A stretch of DNA of 64,000 bases from Leucaena leucocephala. Lineage: Eukaryota > Streptophyta > Magnoliopsida > Fabales > Fabaceae. Shown in pieces: positions 37,499 to 47,510 of this stretch. The translations under genes were made by a program, and so were the position numbers. Location of the stretch: NCBI GenBank assembly GCA_037074615.1, contig CM073562.1:13315001-13379000 (forward strand). The letters are read 5' to 3'. The notes beneath the pieces are model-generated. The model made no database searches. It had not been told where the DNA came from and saw only the letters and a list, made by a program, of their open reading frames with translations. The stretch's first letter is position 1. Each line of letters starts with the position of its first letter.

Positions 37499-38021
37499 TA
37501 GGGATAGAAATAACCCAATTAGATTAAACTTTGGCTAAATAAGTCTGAACTTATAATGAGAATATAAAACTTAAGCCTGCGTACATACTTTTTTTTGTAT
37601 GTTTAGGCTTGAGCATTTGAAAGACTTGCTAGGCTTAAAACTATTTTAGATGCCTAATTACAATATAGGCCTATAAAAATATCTTATATTTTAAGTCTTA
37701 AATGTCATAAGTAGACTTTGAGTCTATTAAAGCCTAAGTTTATATATGCTATTAGTAGGCTTCAAAATTTATATATTTATAAATAGAATATTCTAATAGA
37801 CTTTGAACTTATCTACAATGTACATATAATTAAATAAACTAGACCTGCAAGCTTGTAGTTCAAGCTATAGGAAAAAAAAACAGCCTAGCTCATTTAAACT
37901 AGTAAGCCTCTAAATAGGCTTGAAGCCTAACTTATTTGTTAAACATATAAGACCTTATCATATTTTAACCAAGCCTAAGTATAAGTCCCTATAAAAAAAT
38001 CTCCTACTTATTTCACCCCTA
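37499..38021. mobile_element. hAT-like MITE candidate
   Basis: Terminal sequences TAGGGATAGAAATAA and, inverted from the right end, TAGGGGTGAAATAA form a short inverted repeat. The interior contains many AGGCTT/AAGCCT words in both orientations. The 8-bp flanks agree only at their 3' part (..GTCA), so the target duplication is unclear. Confidence 0.45.
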
Positions 38022-39350
38022 ATTTGTCAGTGCCATATTATCTATTATATTATACTATATACACTAAAGATGCTGCTTTTAGGCCTATCAAAAAAATAAA
38101 TATTTCTTTAAAACACATCTTCTTTTTGTCCAATGGAAATAAAAAAAAAAAGTGGAACACAGCAAAAGTAGATAGAATAACATTTTATATATATGCTAAA
38201 CATTCCATTAGATTTTTCACTTTATTTCTTCTAAAAATTAATGGGAAAATTGATTTTGTTTTGAAAAAGGAAAAATAATTTTTTCCCCAATTAAATTATT
38301 GGGTTTGCATGACATAGGCCCAAATGATGAAACCAACAGGCCCTTTTTGTGTGAAGCTGGGCTATTTTCACATGGCCTCTAATCTATTTTGGTTAGTATT
38401 AAGAATGAGGAATAGTCTGAATTAGCTTTAATTAAAATTTAATTTAATTTTAACAAAAAAATTAATTTAATTTATCAACAAAGATTAATACAGTTAGTAG
38501 ATGGTTGAATTTCTTAAATATAATATCTTCAGTTTGAACTAGGTTGTGCACATAGAAAAAATTTTGTTAAAAAAGACAACATCAGATGATCTCTAATTTT
38601 TATGATGATGATAACTTAGAGATACTTATAGACTCAAAAAAATTAATTTAATTTATAAATAAGGAATAGATTGGATAATATGAAGAAAAGAAGTTGATTG
38701 GGCCAATTTAGGGATATTTCTTGAGGGGAGCCCCCAAGCAATCAATTCAAGCCCGCCAAATTTGACTTGCGTTTTGTCTTCTTCCTAGTGAAGAAGACGG
38801 TGATTGTATGAAATTTTGAAGGCCTAGTGGAGAAGATGGTGATCCTCTGGTGAAGGTAAAGATAAAGAGTTGATAAATATGATTATTTGAAATATGTTTA
38901 ATTTTTAGGGAGTATTATTTTATTGTAATTTTAGTTGTGATATTTGAAAAAATATCTTAGTTCATGGAGTTTAAATTTACATATAAAAGTAATTGATAGT
39001 TCGACCTATCTAAGATTAGTATCTTTTAAAAGAAAAAGAAATTTTATCCTACCTTTAGATCGTGGGGAAACCCAACCTCTTTAAAATAAAATTTTGTAGT
39101 AAAAAAAAACAAATTATGAATGATGAAAAATCATCAACATCAACCCAACCCATGAAGTTTATTTTGGGCCTCATAGGGCCCACTTTAGCTTTTTTAAAAA
39201 ATGATACTAAATTTTAATTGTTCAAATTATTTTGATATTTTTGCTTTTAAAAATAATATCAACCATAAGATTCACTCAAAAATAATTTATTTTAACTCGT
39301 TAAAAATAGAGCACCACAAGTCAATAAATAGCAGAAACAATCAAAATTTG
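38022..39350. other. gene-free AT-rich DNA
   Basis: One 84-codon ORF (38024-38278) is Lys/Ile/Phe-rich and looks like chance. No repeat ends seen. Confidence 0.45.
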
Positions 39351-39408
39351 CTTGCTATTGAGTATTGACTACTCCTTCCTCAAGCCTTCCCTCATGAGTG
39401 ACGAGACC

Positions 39409-39549
39409 ATGGCCAAGTTCTTGATGAGTTGCCTTCTCTTTTGGCTTCTTCTTCTGCTACAAAACTCCCAAATTGTGAGTGGGTCACCAAAGAAAGATTG
39501 CTTCACTCAATTCGTGAAAGTACGTTGGGAAGCTTATAGTTCCAATTAA
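39409..39549 (+). CDS. possible first exon of a small secreted protein
   Basis: From the ATG at 39409 the reading is MAKFLMSCLLFWLLLLLQ then NSQIVSGSPKKDC. This has the form of a signal peptide with cleavage after VSG, followed by a charged, Cys-containing start. A donor-like AAAG|GTACGT-type sequence (AAAGTACGTTG) lies at about 39520, so the ORF could be an exon spliced onwards, but I find no matching second exon. An upstream in-frame ATG at 39394 also exists. It may be a gene fragment or chance. Confidence 0.25.
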   Translation: MAKFLMSCLLFWLLLLLQNSQIVSGSPKKDCFTQFVKVRWEAYSSN

Positions 39550-40356
39550 AAAGAAAAGCTGTTCCTTATCTTTGATTCCGTATCCCATAGAAGGCATAGG
39601 TCTAATTTAATTGAATCTGGAAAATTCATAATTTATATTAATTTCATATAAATTTTATTTATAAAAATAAAAAATTAGGTCTTAGCTGAAACTATCCTTA
39701 TCAGATTTGGCGTACAGTTGGTTAGTCTGACTCAACTCCTACCAGGATTCCAGCTGTGAAATCTAGCTAGCTGCTCTATCCCTGTCTTCCTCATTCCTCC
39801 CTCTATTACTTCTCTCACCATTTTCATTACTCTAACAACACTCCATAAAGCATCTCTCAAGCTCTTCATTCTTGTTAAATGCTTCTGAAACTTCCAAATA
39901 ATTAATTATATATGACAGTAAATGATAGTTATACTTAAGTTCTTGGTACTGTATTTGTAGACTTACCACTGTCAAGTTATGCAAATCAATCATCAATATC
40001 ATTCAGAAAGGTCCAATTCAACCAACCACACCACCTACTCCCACCTTCATTAAAGTAAAATCACAACCAAACTTGCAAATTTATTCATTTTAAAAACACT
40101 TCATGGGAGACACAAGTCCAGGTTTGGGACTTTGGAGTTTAGGATTGAGAGCCCCTTGTGTGGTCCCCATTTTTTTGCCTTTCAACACAAATGGCGAAGC
40201 AAAATGCAATTACATTTCTTCCTTTCTTATTTCTCCACAGAATATGTTAAAACAAGCTTCTTCTTCTTCTTCAATGGCTCCTTTTTTCTGTCTTCTTCTC
40301 CATAATCAAATTATCATCTAACACAATCCCTTCACAATACTCACTTCCAATTAACA
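39550..40356. other. intergenic DNA upstream of the 40.4 kb gene
   Basis: Less AT-rich than most gaps and rich in pyrimidine tracts, as in promoter and leader sequence. No gene supported. Confidence 0.4.
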
Positions 40357-40905
40357 ATGTTGCTCAGAAACTCCATTTCCAACACCAAGAAGTTCTTCAG
40401 AAGAACCCTCCAGAACTTCAAGTCCTTCTTCTCTATTACAGAATACCATAGGCTTCCAAAAACTTCTCCTAGTCCTCTCATCCACATGGACACCCATCAA
40501 ACTAATCCAGAATTGCAGAAGCTCAACAATACACAGCAATGGGATTCAGAAAAAGAGAATGCAGAGAGAAGAAGGAGCCAGGAGAAGAAGAAGAAGATGA
40601 AGGAGATAGAGAAAAGGGACAATAATGAGAGGAAGAACATGATTATTAGTCATCATCAAAAAGGAAGGAATCATGAAGATTCAGATTCAGCAGTGAGAAA
40701 TTATTGTATGGTGGAAAGGAAGCTGAGGGAGCTGGAGATGCTGGATATGGGGAATGTGGAATATGTTTTGGACATTGAAGAGGTTCTTCATTACTATTCA
40801 AGGCTCACTTGTCCTGCATATCTTGAAATTGTTGATACCTTCTTCATGCAGATTTACTCTGAGTTCTTTGCTCCTCTTTCTAAATTACCCCTCCCAAATA
40901 ATTAG
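40357..40905 (+). CDS. small intronless plant protein, tentatively OVATE-like, 182 aa
   Basis: N-terminal basic region (LRNSISNTKKFFRRTLQNFK), a strongly charged Lys/Glu/Arg stretch at about 65-90 (RRSQEKKKKMKEIEKRD) that may be a coiled coil or nuclear signal, and a conserved-looking C-terminus. I do not recall a named family. However residues 139-171 (from DIEEVLHYYSRL to YSEFF) align without gaps with residues 255-287 of the OVATE protein 7 kb upstream: 9 of 33 identical, with L, L, I, F, IY and F at matching hydrophobic positions. The upstream half of the OVATE domain (DPYxDFRxSM) is missing. So either a divergent OVATE relative or a distinct small family. Codon use and lack of stops suggest a real gene. 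Confidence 0.65.
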   Translation: MLLRNSISNTKKFFRRTLQNFKSFFSITEYHRLPKTSPSPLIHMDTHQTNPELQKLNNTQQWDSEKENAERRRSQEKKKKMKEIEKRDNNERKNMIISHHQKGRNHEDSDSAVRNYCMVERKLRELEMLDMGNVEYVLDIEEVLHYYSRLTCPAYLEIVDTFFMQIYSEFFAPLSKLPLPNN

Positions 40906-41222
40906 AGCTGTTTGTTCCGTTTCAATAATTTAAATTTGTTTTCCTTGTTTCACATATTCATTCATCAACAATACTTAGACTTTTGTTTTTGACATATTTA
41001 TTATATAGGAACGTGATTATGAATTATATGTATAGGTATATGCATTTCAATTCAGAATACCTTTGGGAAGTTGCAAGTATTCTGTAAATGTAAAATACTC
41101 TCAGATACTTTTGTGGTCAATATCTCTATCAAGATCAGAAATTGCTTTTATCCCAACTTATAGGAATGGAAGGTGAGTGAATATTTTGGGAATAAATTCA
41201 TGTTATACAGCTCAAAAATGAT
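40906..41222. other. 3' flank of the 40.4 kb gene
   Basis: AT-rich, no ORF. Probably 3' UTR and spacer. Confidence 0.4.
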
Positions 41223-42504
41223 TGTTAGATATATTTGTTGAGAAATTATGTTAGTTATTTAGAATGAGAATTGGATATTATTTAGGATTATATTTAAATA
41301 TGATATTATCATATATATTAGAAGGATAAGTATAAGCTATTAGGATTATAATATGATTTTAGGTTTAATTAACGAGTCCTATTTGTATTTTCATCTATTT
41401 AAATATTAATAATATTTATATTTTTATCGATTTAAAGAATAATAATATTTTGAGATGATTATTTTTCATATACTTTCAATGTTTCAATTCTCAGTGTATC
41501 ACAGCTAGTCCTTATGACTAAGAAAGAGGAGAAGAAGAAACGTATTAGTTCCCTTTGTGACTACTTTCTTGTGCTGGCCATATCTCTGTCTCACAGTTCA
41601 CTTCCACCCGGTTCTACAGTTTTGCACTTGTGTATATTCCTCTCCGTCTCAAGTTTGTACATCACCATGCGAGTGTTCTCTCCTTCATAGTTCATATGGT
41701 TCCATCCAGGTCTGTAGTTCGTCTGGTTCCTTCCCAAATCCAGCCTCTTGTTTGGTGATTATCAGGCTTCGATGTTCTTCATCAATTTTGTAAGTCCAAT
41801 TATTCAAGTATGTTCTTGAAACCCCATATGAATTATAAACCATCTTATATGAGTAACCAGCAGAGTGAGCCTTCCCCTTATCCTACCATTGAAACTTCAC
41901 AATCCAAATTAAGAACCATAATCAGCACCAAAATGCTCCTACAATTGATCTAATGTGAGGATCCAAGCTGGTAACATGCATACATGGTAGGTCGTAACAA
42001 TCAATTTCATCATGAATCTACGCCCATGTGGGGAGTAGATCCAGACATTAACACCCCTATATAAGTCTTCGCCCCAATTGAGTAATCCTTCAATCGTATC
42101 AATCGATCTTCGTTGCAAATTGATGAACCTGTTCCTATCGCTGATCCGATACGGCTTTCTGGTAACCATGACATGGTGCATCATGGCATTAGTTTCTAAC
42201 CCTTGCATCAAATGGCTCAACTCTTGTACGAGTCCTGTTATTTCATTCTCATTGGCTTGAAAAAATTTTCCATGATCAAATTTAAGGCCCCCATTGAACT
42301 TTTCGATTTTTGATTTGATAGGAGAAAGATACGTTCAGGGGGAAATTAAAGAAGACGATAAGACAGAAGGAAATAATCAAGCGATGTTCATCTAGTTTAA
42401 GTTATACTTTTGCCTATATAAACATATTTATATTCTTATTTATTTAAAAATTAATAGTACTTTAAGGTGCTTATTTTTTTCTACTTTCAATCCTTTAGTT
42501 CTCA
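41223..42504 (+). mobile_element. small LTR element (TRIM-like) or decayed copia remnant
   Basis: A 5' LTR-like block (about 41223 or 41239 to 41493) ends TTTCAATTCTCA and is followed by TGTATCACAGC, close to the tRNA-iMet primer site TGGTATCAGAGC. A similar block of about 95 bp ending TTTAGTTCTCA is found at 42409-42504, which would be the end of the 3' LTR. The interval is only about 1.3 kb, so any element is non-autonomous or internally deleted. Inverted terminal hexamers TGAGAA / TTCTCA fit an LTR starting at 41239. No target duplication was found. Confidence 0.45.
41939..42330 (-). pseudogene. unrecognised open reading frame in the LTR element
   Basis: The minus strand is open across about 125 codons: KIEKFNGGLKFDHGKFFQ, then NENEITGLVQELSHLMQG, then RNRFINLQRRSIDTIEGLL. 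The EKFNG word recalls the start of copia gag, but the strand is opposite to the LTR orientation inferred from the primer site, and nothing downstream fits gag. I cannot name it. Confidence 0.25.
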
Positions 42505-43230
42505 TAATAATGATAGAATATATGATTGATTTTAAAATATTATCGATCTTCTCTTTGTTTGATTCCTTGATGAAAGTTTATGTAAAGAGAAATGCTGCTG
42601 CTGATGTCAAAATGAACTTAAGTACAAATTTATTCCACTATTGTCTACCAAAATGGCACATCTAAATAAAATAATAAAAAAATCCTTTATGAATGTTTGG
42701 TATGTGGAAAAGTGTTTTTTAGAAAGGAAACGAGAAATTCACTGTGCTCATGTCCTCTCTAGATAACACTTCTCCAAGTGACAAAAAGATTCTCTCTTTT
42801 TCCAATTCATCTTGCTGTAATTTGTAAATCTAAAAGACATTTCCATGACATATAGTAAAATACATCATTGCAGAGTTGATCCTCATTTTGTTGGTCTCCT
42901 TTTCTACTCCCTAATTTTAATCCTATTTTTTCTTTAGTGGGTGTTTGGAAACACAAAAAAAAAAAAAAATCAATTTTATGCTTTAAAAAACAAAATATCC
43001 TTCATATATTTACCTCTATACGTAAAATTATTTAAAATAAGCTTTAACCAATAAAAAACATTCATGACTTTTTTGGTTTTCCAGAAAAACAAGTGTCCAT
43101 CTATTGTAGATCCCATGGCCAACAATAGGTACAATAACAAGATCAAGCCCATTGATACTTAGGCTTCACTCATCAGAGTCAATTATAATACTCTGGCCCA
43201 TGAAGTATGCTGCTATAACTGTTAACAATA
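42505..43230. other. gene-free DNA
   Basis: No ORF or repeat recognised. Confidence 0.4.
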
Positions 43231-43244
43231 TCTGATATTGATAC

Positions 43245-43436
43245 CAACAGGGGTTAATCCGAGTGATAAGCGGCTCAGTATCGCTTAAGTGAGGTCTCGA
43301 GTTCGAGCCTTGGCGTATACAGAAAATCCCTATTGAGAGACTCACCCCCCACCATAACTAGGTGTGTGACACGGGTCAGATCCGGATGTAGTTAGGGCAA
43401 AGTTCCGGTGAACCGAGTGGACAAAAAAAAAAGAAA
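43245..43436 (+). mobile_element. tRNA-derived SINE, copy 1
   Basis: Begins AACAGGGGTTAATCCGAGTG, has an A-box-like GATAAGCGGCTCAGT region and a B-box-like GAGTTCGAGCC, and ends GTGAACCGAGTGG followed by an A-run. It is flanked by TCTGATATTGATAC (43231-43244) and TTTGATATTGATAC (43437-43450), a target-site duplication with one mismatch. Confidence 0.75.
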
Positions 43437-43450
43437 TTTGATATTGATAC

Positions 43451-43622
43451 TAACGGGGGTTGGTTCCTCAGTATCGCTTAAGCGAGGTCTTGAATTCAGG
43501 CCTTGTCGTATTTAGAAAATTCCCGTTGGGAGACTCACCCACCATAACTAGATGAGCAACGCGAGTCGGATCTAGATGTAGTCGGGACAAAGTTCCGGTG
43601 AACCGGGTGGGCAAAAAAAAAA
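43451..43622 (+). mobile_element. tRNA-derived SINE, copy 2, in tandem with copy 1
   Basis: Same family: CTCAGTATCGCTTAAGCGAG, ATTCAGGCC (damaged B-box), TCCGGTGAACCGGGTGGGC, then an A-run. It lacks about 17 bp of the A-box region. It is flanked by TTTGATATTGATAC and TCTGATATTGATA (43623-43635), so the same target sequence occurs three times around two SINEs. Confidence 0.72.
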
Positions 43623-43636
43623 TCTGATATTGATAT

Positions 43637-44704
43637 TACTTATACTCCAAAGCCCCTTGGGAAATTCTATTCTATCTGTTTGGAAACTGGGAAAGTAATA
43701 AGAATCAGAACTCTGCTACACAGAAATTAAAAATGGAGGAAATATCCAGTGACAGTGATATATGGAGCTTGAAAGAAAATCCAAGAAGATGGGTGCATGC
43801 CACTTTGTAGAGCACTAAGGAAAGTGTCCATTGAAACCTGCCCCTTGAGGCAATACTTGGGATAGAGATATGATTCCCCAAAATAGGAAACGTTTGATTC
43901 TATGATCTTCACGTTATCAACTACTGTCACTTCCATGAGATCCTATACAAGGTTTAATGAAAGGTTTTAATATTGTTAATGGGGTTATCTTTATTTCTTA
44001 AAATGATTAGCAGAAGGAAATAAAGTAAGTGAGGTAATTAATCAAATTAGTTGAAAGTGGTGGTCCATTTAAGCACATAAAGATGACAAGCAGCAATCTA
44101 AAAAATTCCCCTCTCTCGCTCCCCTTACCACACTCCATGATCATGGCTTGTCATCTTCACTCGCCTGCAAGTCTTGCCCTTTTCATCAGACAAAATAAAG
44201 CGACCACACTCTCTCTAAATCTGCTTCTTCCTTTTAATTAATTAGTTCAAGACTGATTAAGAATATCTCCTAGTCAGAGTAGGGACAACCAATAATGAAG
44301 CCATGGTTGTTTAATTTTTTTTTTGACATGGCTATATCTGACTGGGCCAGATGCAAATATTGTCATACCTAATTAAGGGTAGTTCTTCTAAAAATATTTT
44401 TTGCATTCACACAAATTTAAAGACTTCATATTTAAAATATCAAAGCCATTTTCACTTGAATTAATGCATGTTGGTTGTTTAATTTAATTTGTCACATTAG
44501 AGACATGTAGCTAGTATGCTAGGGGCCTCTCTATTGAGAGCCTTCTCTATTACCTCTCCATTTAGTCAAAATGGCATATAATTTTAATTATAACATAAGT
44601 AGGGTGGTTTTATATTAAAAAATAAAATAAAATAATAATATAGAAGCCTGTTGAGGACCTAGATCTGGGCCTAATTAATGAATATCTATTACTTTTGTTC
44701 AAAA
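43637..44704. other. gene-free DNA
   Basis: A 69-codon minus ORF (43727-43936) has no recognisable domain. Remainder AT-rich. Confidence 0.4.
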
Positions 44705-44717
44705 ACAAAATCACACC

Positions 44718-44896
44718 AATTGGGATTTATCTGAGTGATAAGCGACTCAGTATTACTTAAATGAGATTTCGAGTTTGAGTTTTGGCATATGCAGAAAATT
44801 CCCGTACCCACCATAATTGGGTACACGATGTGGGTCGGATCCGGATGTAGTCGGGGCAAAATTCCAGTGAACCAGGTAGATAATAAAAATAAAAAT
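44718..44896 (+). mobile_element. tRNA-derived SINE, copy 3
   Basis: TGAGTGATAAGCGACTCAGT, GAGTTTGAG (mutated B-box), GGATCCGGATGTAGTCGGGG and CCAGTGAACCAGG match copies 1 and 2, followed by an A-rich tail. Flanks AAAATCACACCA and AAAACCACACTA are a 12-bp duplication with two mismatches. Confidence 0.7.
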
Positions 44897-45748
44897 AAAA
44901 CCACACTATTTTGACTAAATATAGAGACAGTAGAAAAGGCTTTCAATAGAGATACCCCTTACTGGTAGCTTGCGAGATATTATCATTTTAATGATTAATC
45001 CTAATCATAAATACATATCCATTAATCTTGTTTACTATAGGAAGCATGTTCCAATTCTTGAGTGAACTTTAATGGTGACCGGTGAGCCATTGATTTTGAG
45101 GAGTGCAGAAGGAAAAAAGGATTAAAAGGAATCAGCTAGCTATAGAGCTATATATATGTGTGTGTGTGTGTGTGTGTATAAACGGGTTTGTTCCTATTTT
45201 TGTATACATATACACAAAAAGAGTACGAATGCAATGAATTGAGAGAGATGACTTACATGTTCCAGTCCTCCACGGGACAATAGTATGGAAAGTAATAAGA
45301 ATCTAATGATTAGTCTGAAGTCACATACAAGGGTGATGAATTTCTTCATCCAAAATTAAAGGCAAATGGTCCTGCAGAAAAATATATAGAGAGAGAATAA
45401 TACCCAAATCATACGGTTATACACAATAAATTACTTGGACCACGAATATTAAATAAAAGCAGTAAATATATAGTAAATGGTCCAAGATGATTCACTCATG
45501 ATCATTTGCGCTGTGTGTTGCTGCACAATACAAAAGCTGAAGGAGGACTCAAGACCAGTGGTGTCACGTGTTACCTGGACCAAAATAATAACTTGTTTCT
45601 ACACACACACACACACGCACATACATACATACATATATATATATAGTAGAGTATATATATACGCTTTTGTAGGGCAAGTGCTAAACTTGAAGGTTTTATA
45701 TATTAGTTGATAGTTGAGGATACTGTAACTGCTATATATCCACCCACC
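44897..45748. other. gene-free DNA with a (TG)n run
   Basis: Holds (TG)11 at 45157-45177 and a short (AC)n near 45601-45616. No gene seen. Confidence 0.5.
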
Positions 45749-45957
45749 CATACATACATACATACATACATACATACATACATACATACATACATACATA
45801 CATACATACATACATACATACATACATACATACATACATACATACATACATACATACATACATACATACATACATACATACATACATACATACATACATA
45901 CATACATACCTACCTACCTACCTACCTACCTACATACATACACACACACACACACAA
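45749..45957. repeat. (CATA)40 microsatellite with (CCTA)6 and (CA)n tail
   Basis: Forty perfect CATA units (45749-45908) run into six CCTA units (to about 45932), then CATA and (CA)n. Because a 4-base unit without stops is open in several frames on both strands, long false ORFs (YIHT and MYVC repeats) arise. Confidence 0.95.
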
Positions 45958-46077
45958 ACACATACATAAAAGCTTTTCCAGACCAATATATTCCTAACCC
46001 TTAAGAAAAAGTGTTTTCCCTAAAGAAGGAAACAAAAACAACCCCATCGTTGACTTATTGTATGAAGTAAACATTTA

Positions 46078-46535
46078 CTGTAACACTATGTTTGGTATGA
46101 ATGATTTGGTGGGAGGGGAGAAGAGAGGAAGGATTTGGCTCCCCTCCCCTTATTTGGGTATGTAAATTTTTTAGGAGATGAGGAAAAATTTTAAACCCTC
46201 TCAAGGTTTCTCCCCCTCTAAAATTGGAAGAATTTGGAGGGAAGGAGTAATATTTTTATTTTATACTATTAATATACCTATAATTGTTTTAATATTCTAA
46301 TATTATCCGTATATTATATTTTATTAAAATAATATAAAGTAAATTTATCTATATAAAAATATTTTCCTTCCATTTATTTGTTGAACTAAACAAGTTAATA
46401 TGAAAATATTTTTCCTCTTTTCCCTTAATGTTAATACAAACAAAATAATAATAAAATCCCTCATCTTTCCTTCCTTCCCTTTTCCTCTATTAAAATCCCT
46501 CCCCCCTCTTTCCTTCCGTTGAGCTAAGCACACCT
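46078..46535. mobile_element. MITE-like element with G-rich/C-rich ends
   Basis: The left end (TTTGGTATGAATGATTTGG, GGGAGGGGAGAAGAGAGG) is roughly inverted at the right end (CCCTCCCCCCTCTTTCC, GAGCTAAGCACACC). Parts resemble segments at about 57825-57965 and 63730-63880. Ends and duplication are not precise. Confidence 0.35.
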
Positions 46536-46720
46536 TTAAGATGCTATATTTTTTCTTTCTATTCTAATTTGTAGGCATACTATGTATGTATGTATGAATA
46601 AATTGATTCAATTCTATGTCACTATGTGAATATGTTGACCTAAAAGTAGTAGTGGTTGTCTTATTCTGGAGTCTTCTTGCTTGGGCAGTCCCACCTTCAA
46701 TATCAACCAATATCACTATT

Positions 46721-47260
46721 GATCATATTTCATATATATGACTATGATACTATTGAATCATATTCAAGCGTTGACGGATCCAATGGAGGTAGCCATTCCA
46801 TCATGACTTTTTTCATTCACAAATTTGAACCTGTATGTGAATCAAGTCTCTTCCATTTAACGTTTACGTGATCGCATATTCATATATAGCTACACACCCA
46901 TATGTATATGACTATATGATATATGATGCTAACAAATTAAATTTAAATATTATTGGGTCTAATATTTTAAAATAATTTTTTTCCATTCACAATATTTGAA
47001 CCTTTTTGGGAATTGAGTCTCATCCATTTGATCTAGTCATCATTGGTGATCATATTCATATATAGCTACACCTATATATGTGTGTGTATGCATGGATATC
47101 TAATATATGATACTACTATATCAGTTCAAATATTAAGTCCAATTGAGGTAGTAATTTCAATATGATTTTTTCTCTTCATAAGATTTGAACCTTTGTCTTT
47201 GTTTAAGGGTAGGAATCGATTCTCTTTCACTTGACATTATTGATTGTATTAATATATATT
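46721..47260 (+). repeat. degenerate tandem triplication, unit ~150-195 bp
   Basis: Three successive units each start GATC(A/G)..ATTCATATATA (46721, 46870, 47048). Each contains a (A/G)TCCAAT(G/T)GAGGTAG-like word, a TTTTTTC(A/C)TTCA(C/T)A word, TTTGAACC and a (A/T)CTC(T/A)TTCCATTT-like word. No ORF spans them. Confidence 0.5.
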
Positions 47261-47270
47261 ACTCGTATAT

Positions 47271-47510
47271 ACTCCTTCGGCTATAGAATATATTTAACTA
47301 TATTGATTAAATTAAAGAAATTAGTTAATATAATTATATATTTTTCTAAAACTCTATAATCATATTTTTTAACTTCCTCCCTCACTCTTTTACTCGATTT
47401 TTATTGAAGGAGTATTGATAGGGATAATTTAAAAAAAATTGATAAATATAAAAAATATATCTTATATTTAAAATTAAGATTGACTTTCCAGTTCTATATT
47501 AAGGAGTATA
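47271..47510. mobile_element. ~250-bp AT-rich family copy
   Basis: Ends ACTCCTTCGGCTATAGAATA and TTCTATATTAAGGAGTATA are imperfect inverted repeats. The interior AACTTCCTCCCTC and ATATCTTATATTTAAAATTA match copies at 36.8, 50.7 and 53.7 kb. Confidence 0.55.

Noticed and set aside
45599..45997. Long ORFs encoding (MYVC)n or (YIHT)n on both strands
   Set aside because: Produced by the CATA tetranucleotide run, which has no stop codon in several frames. Not a protein gene.
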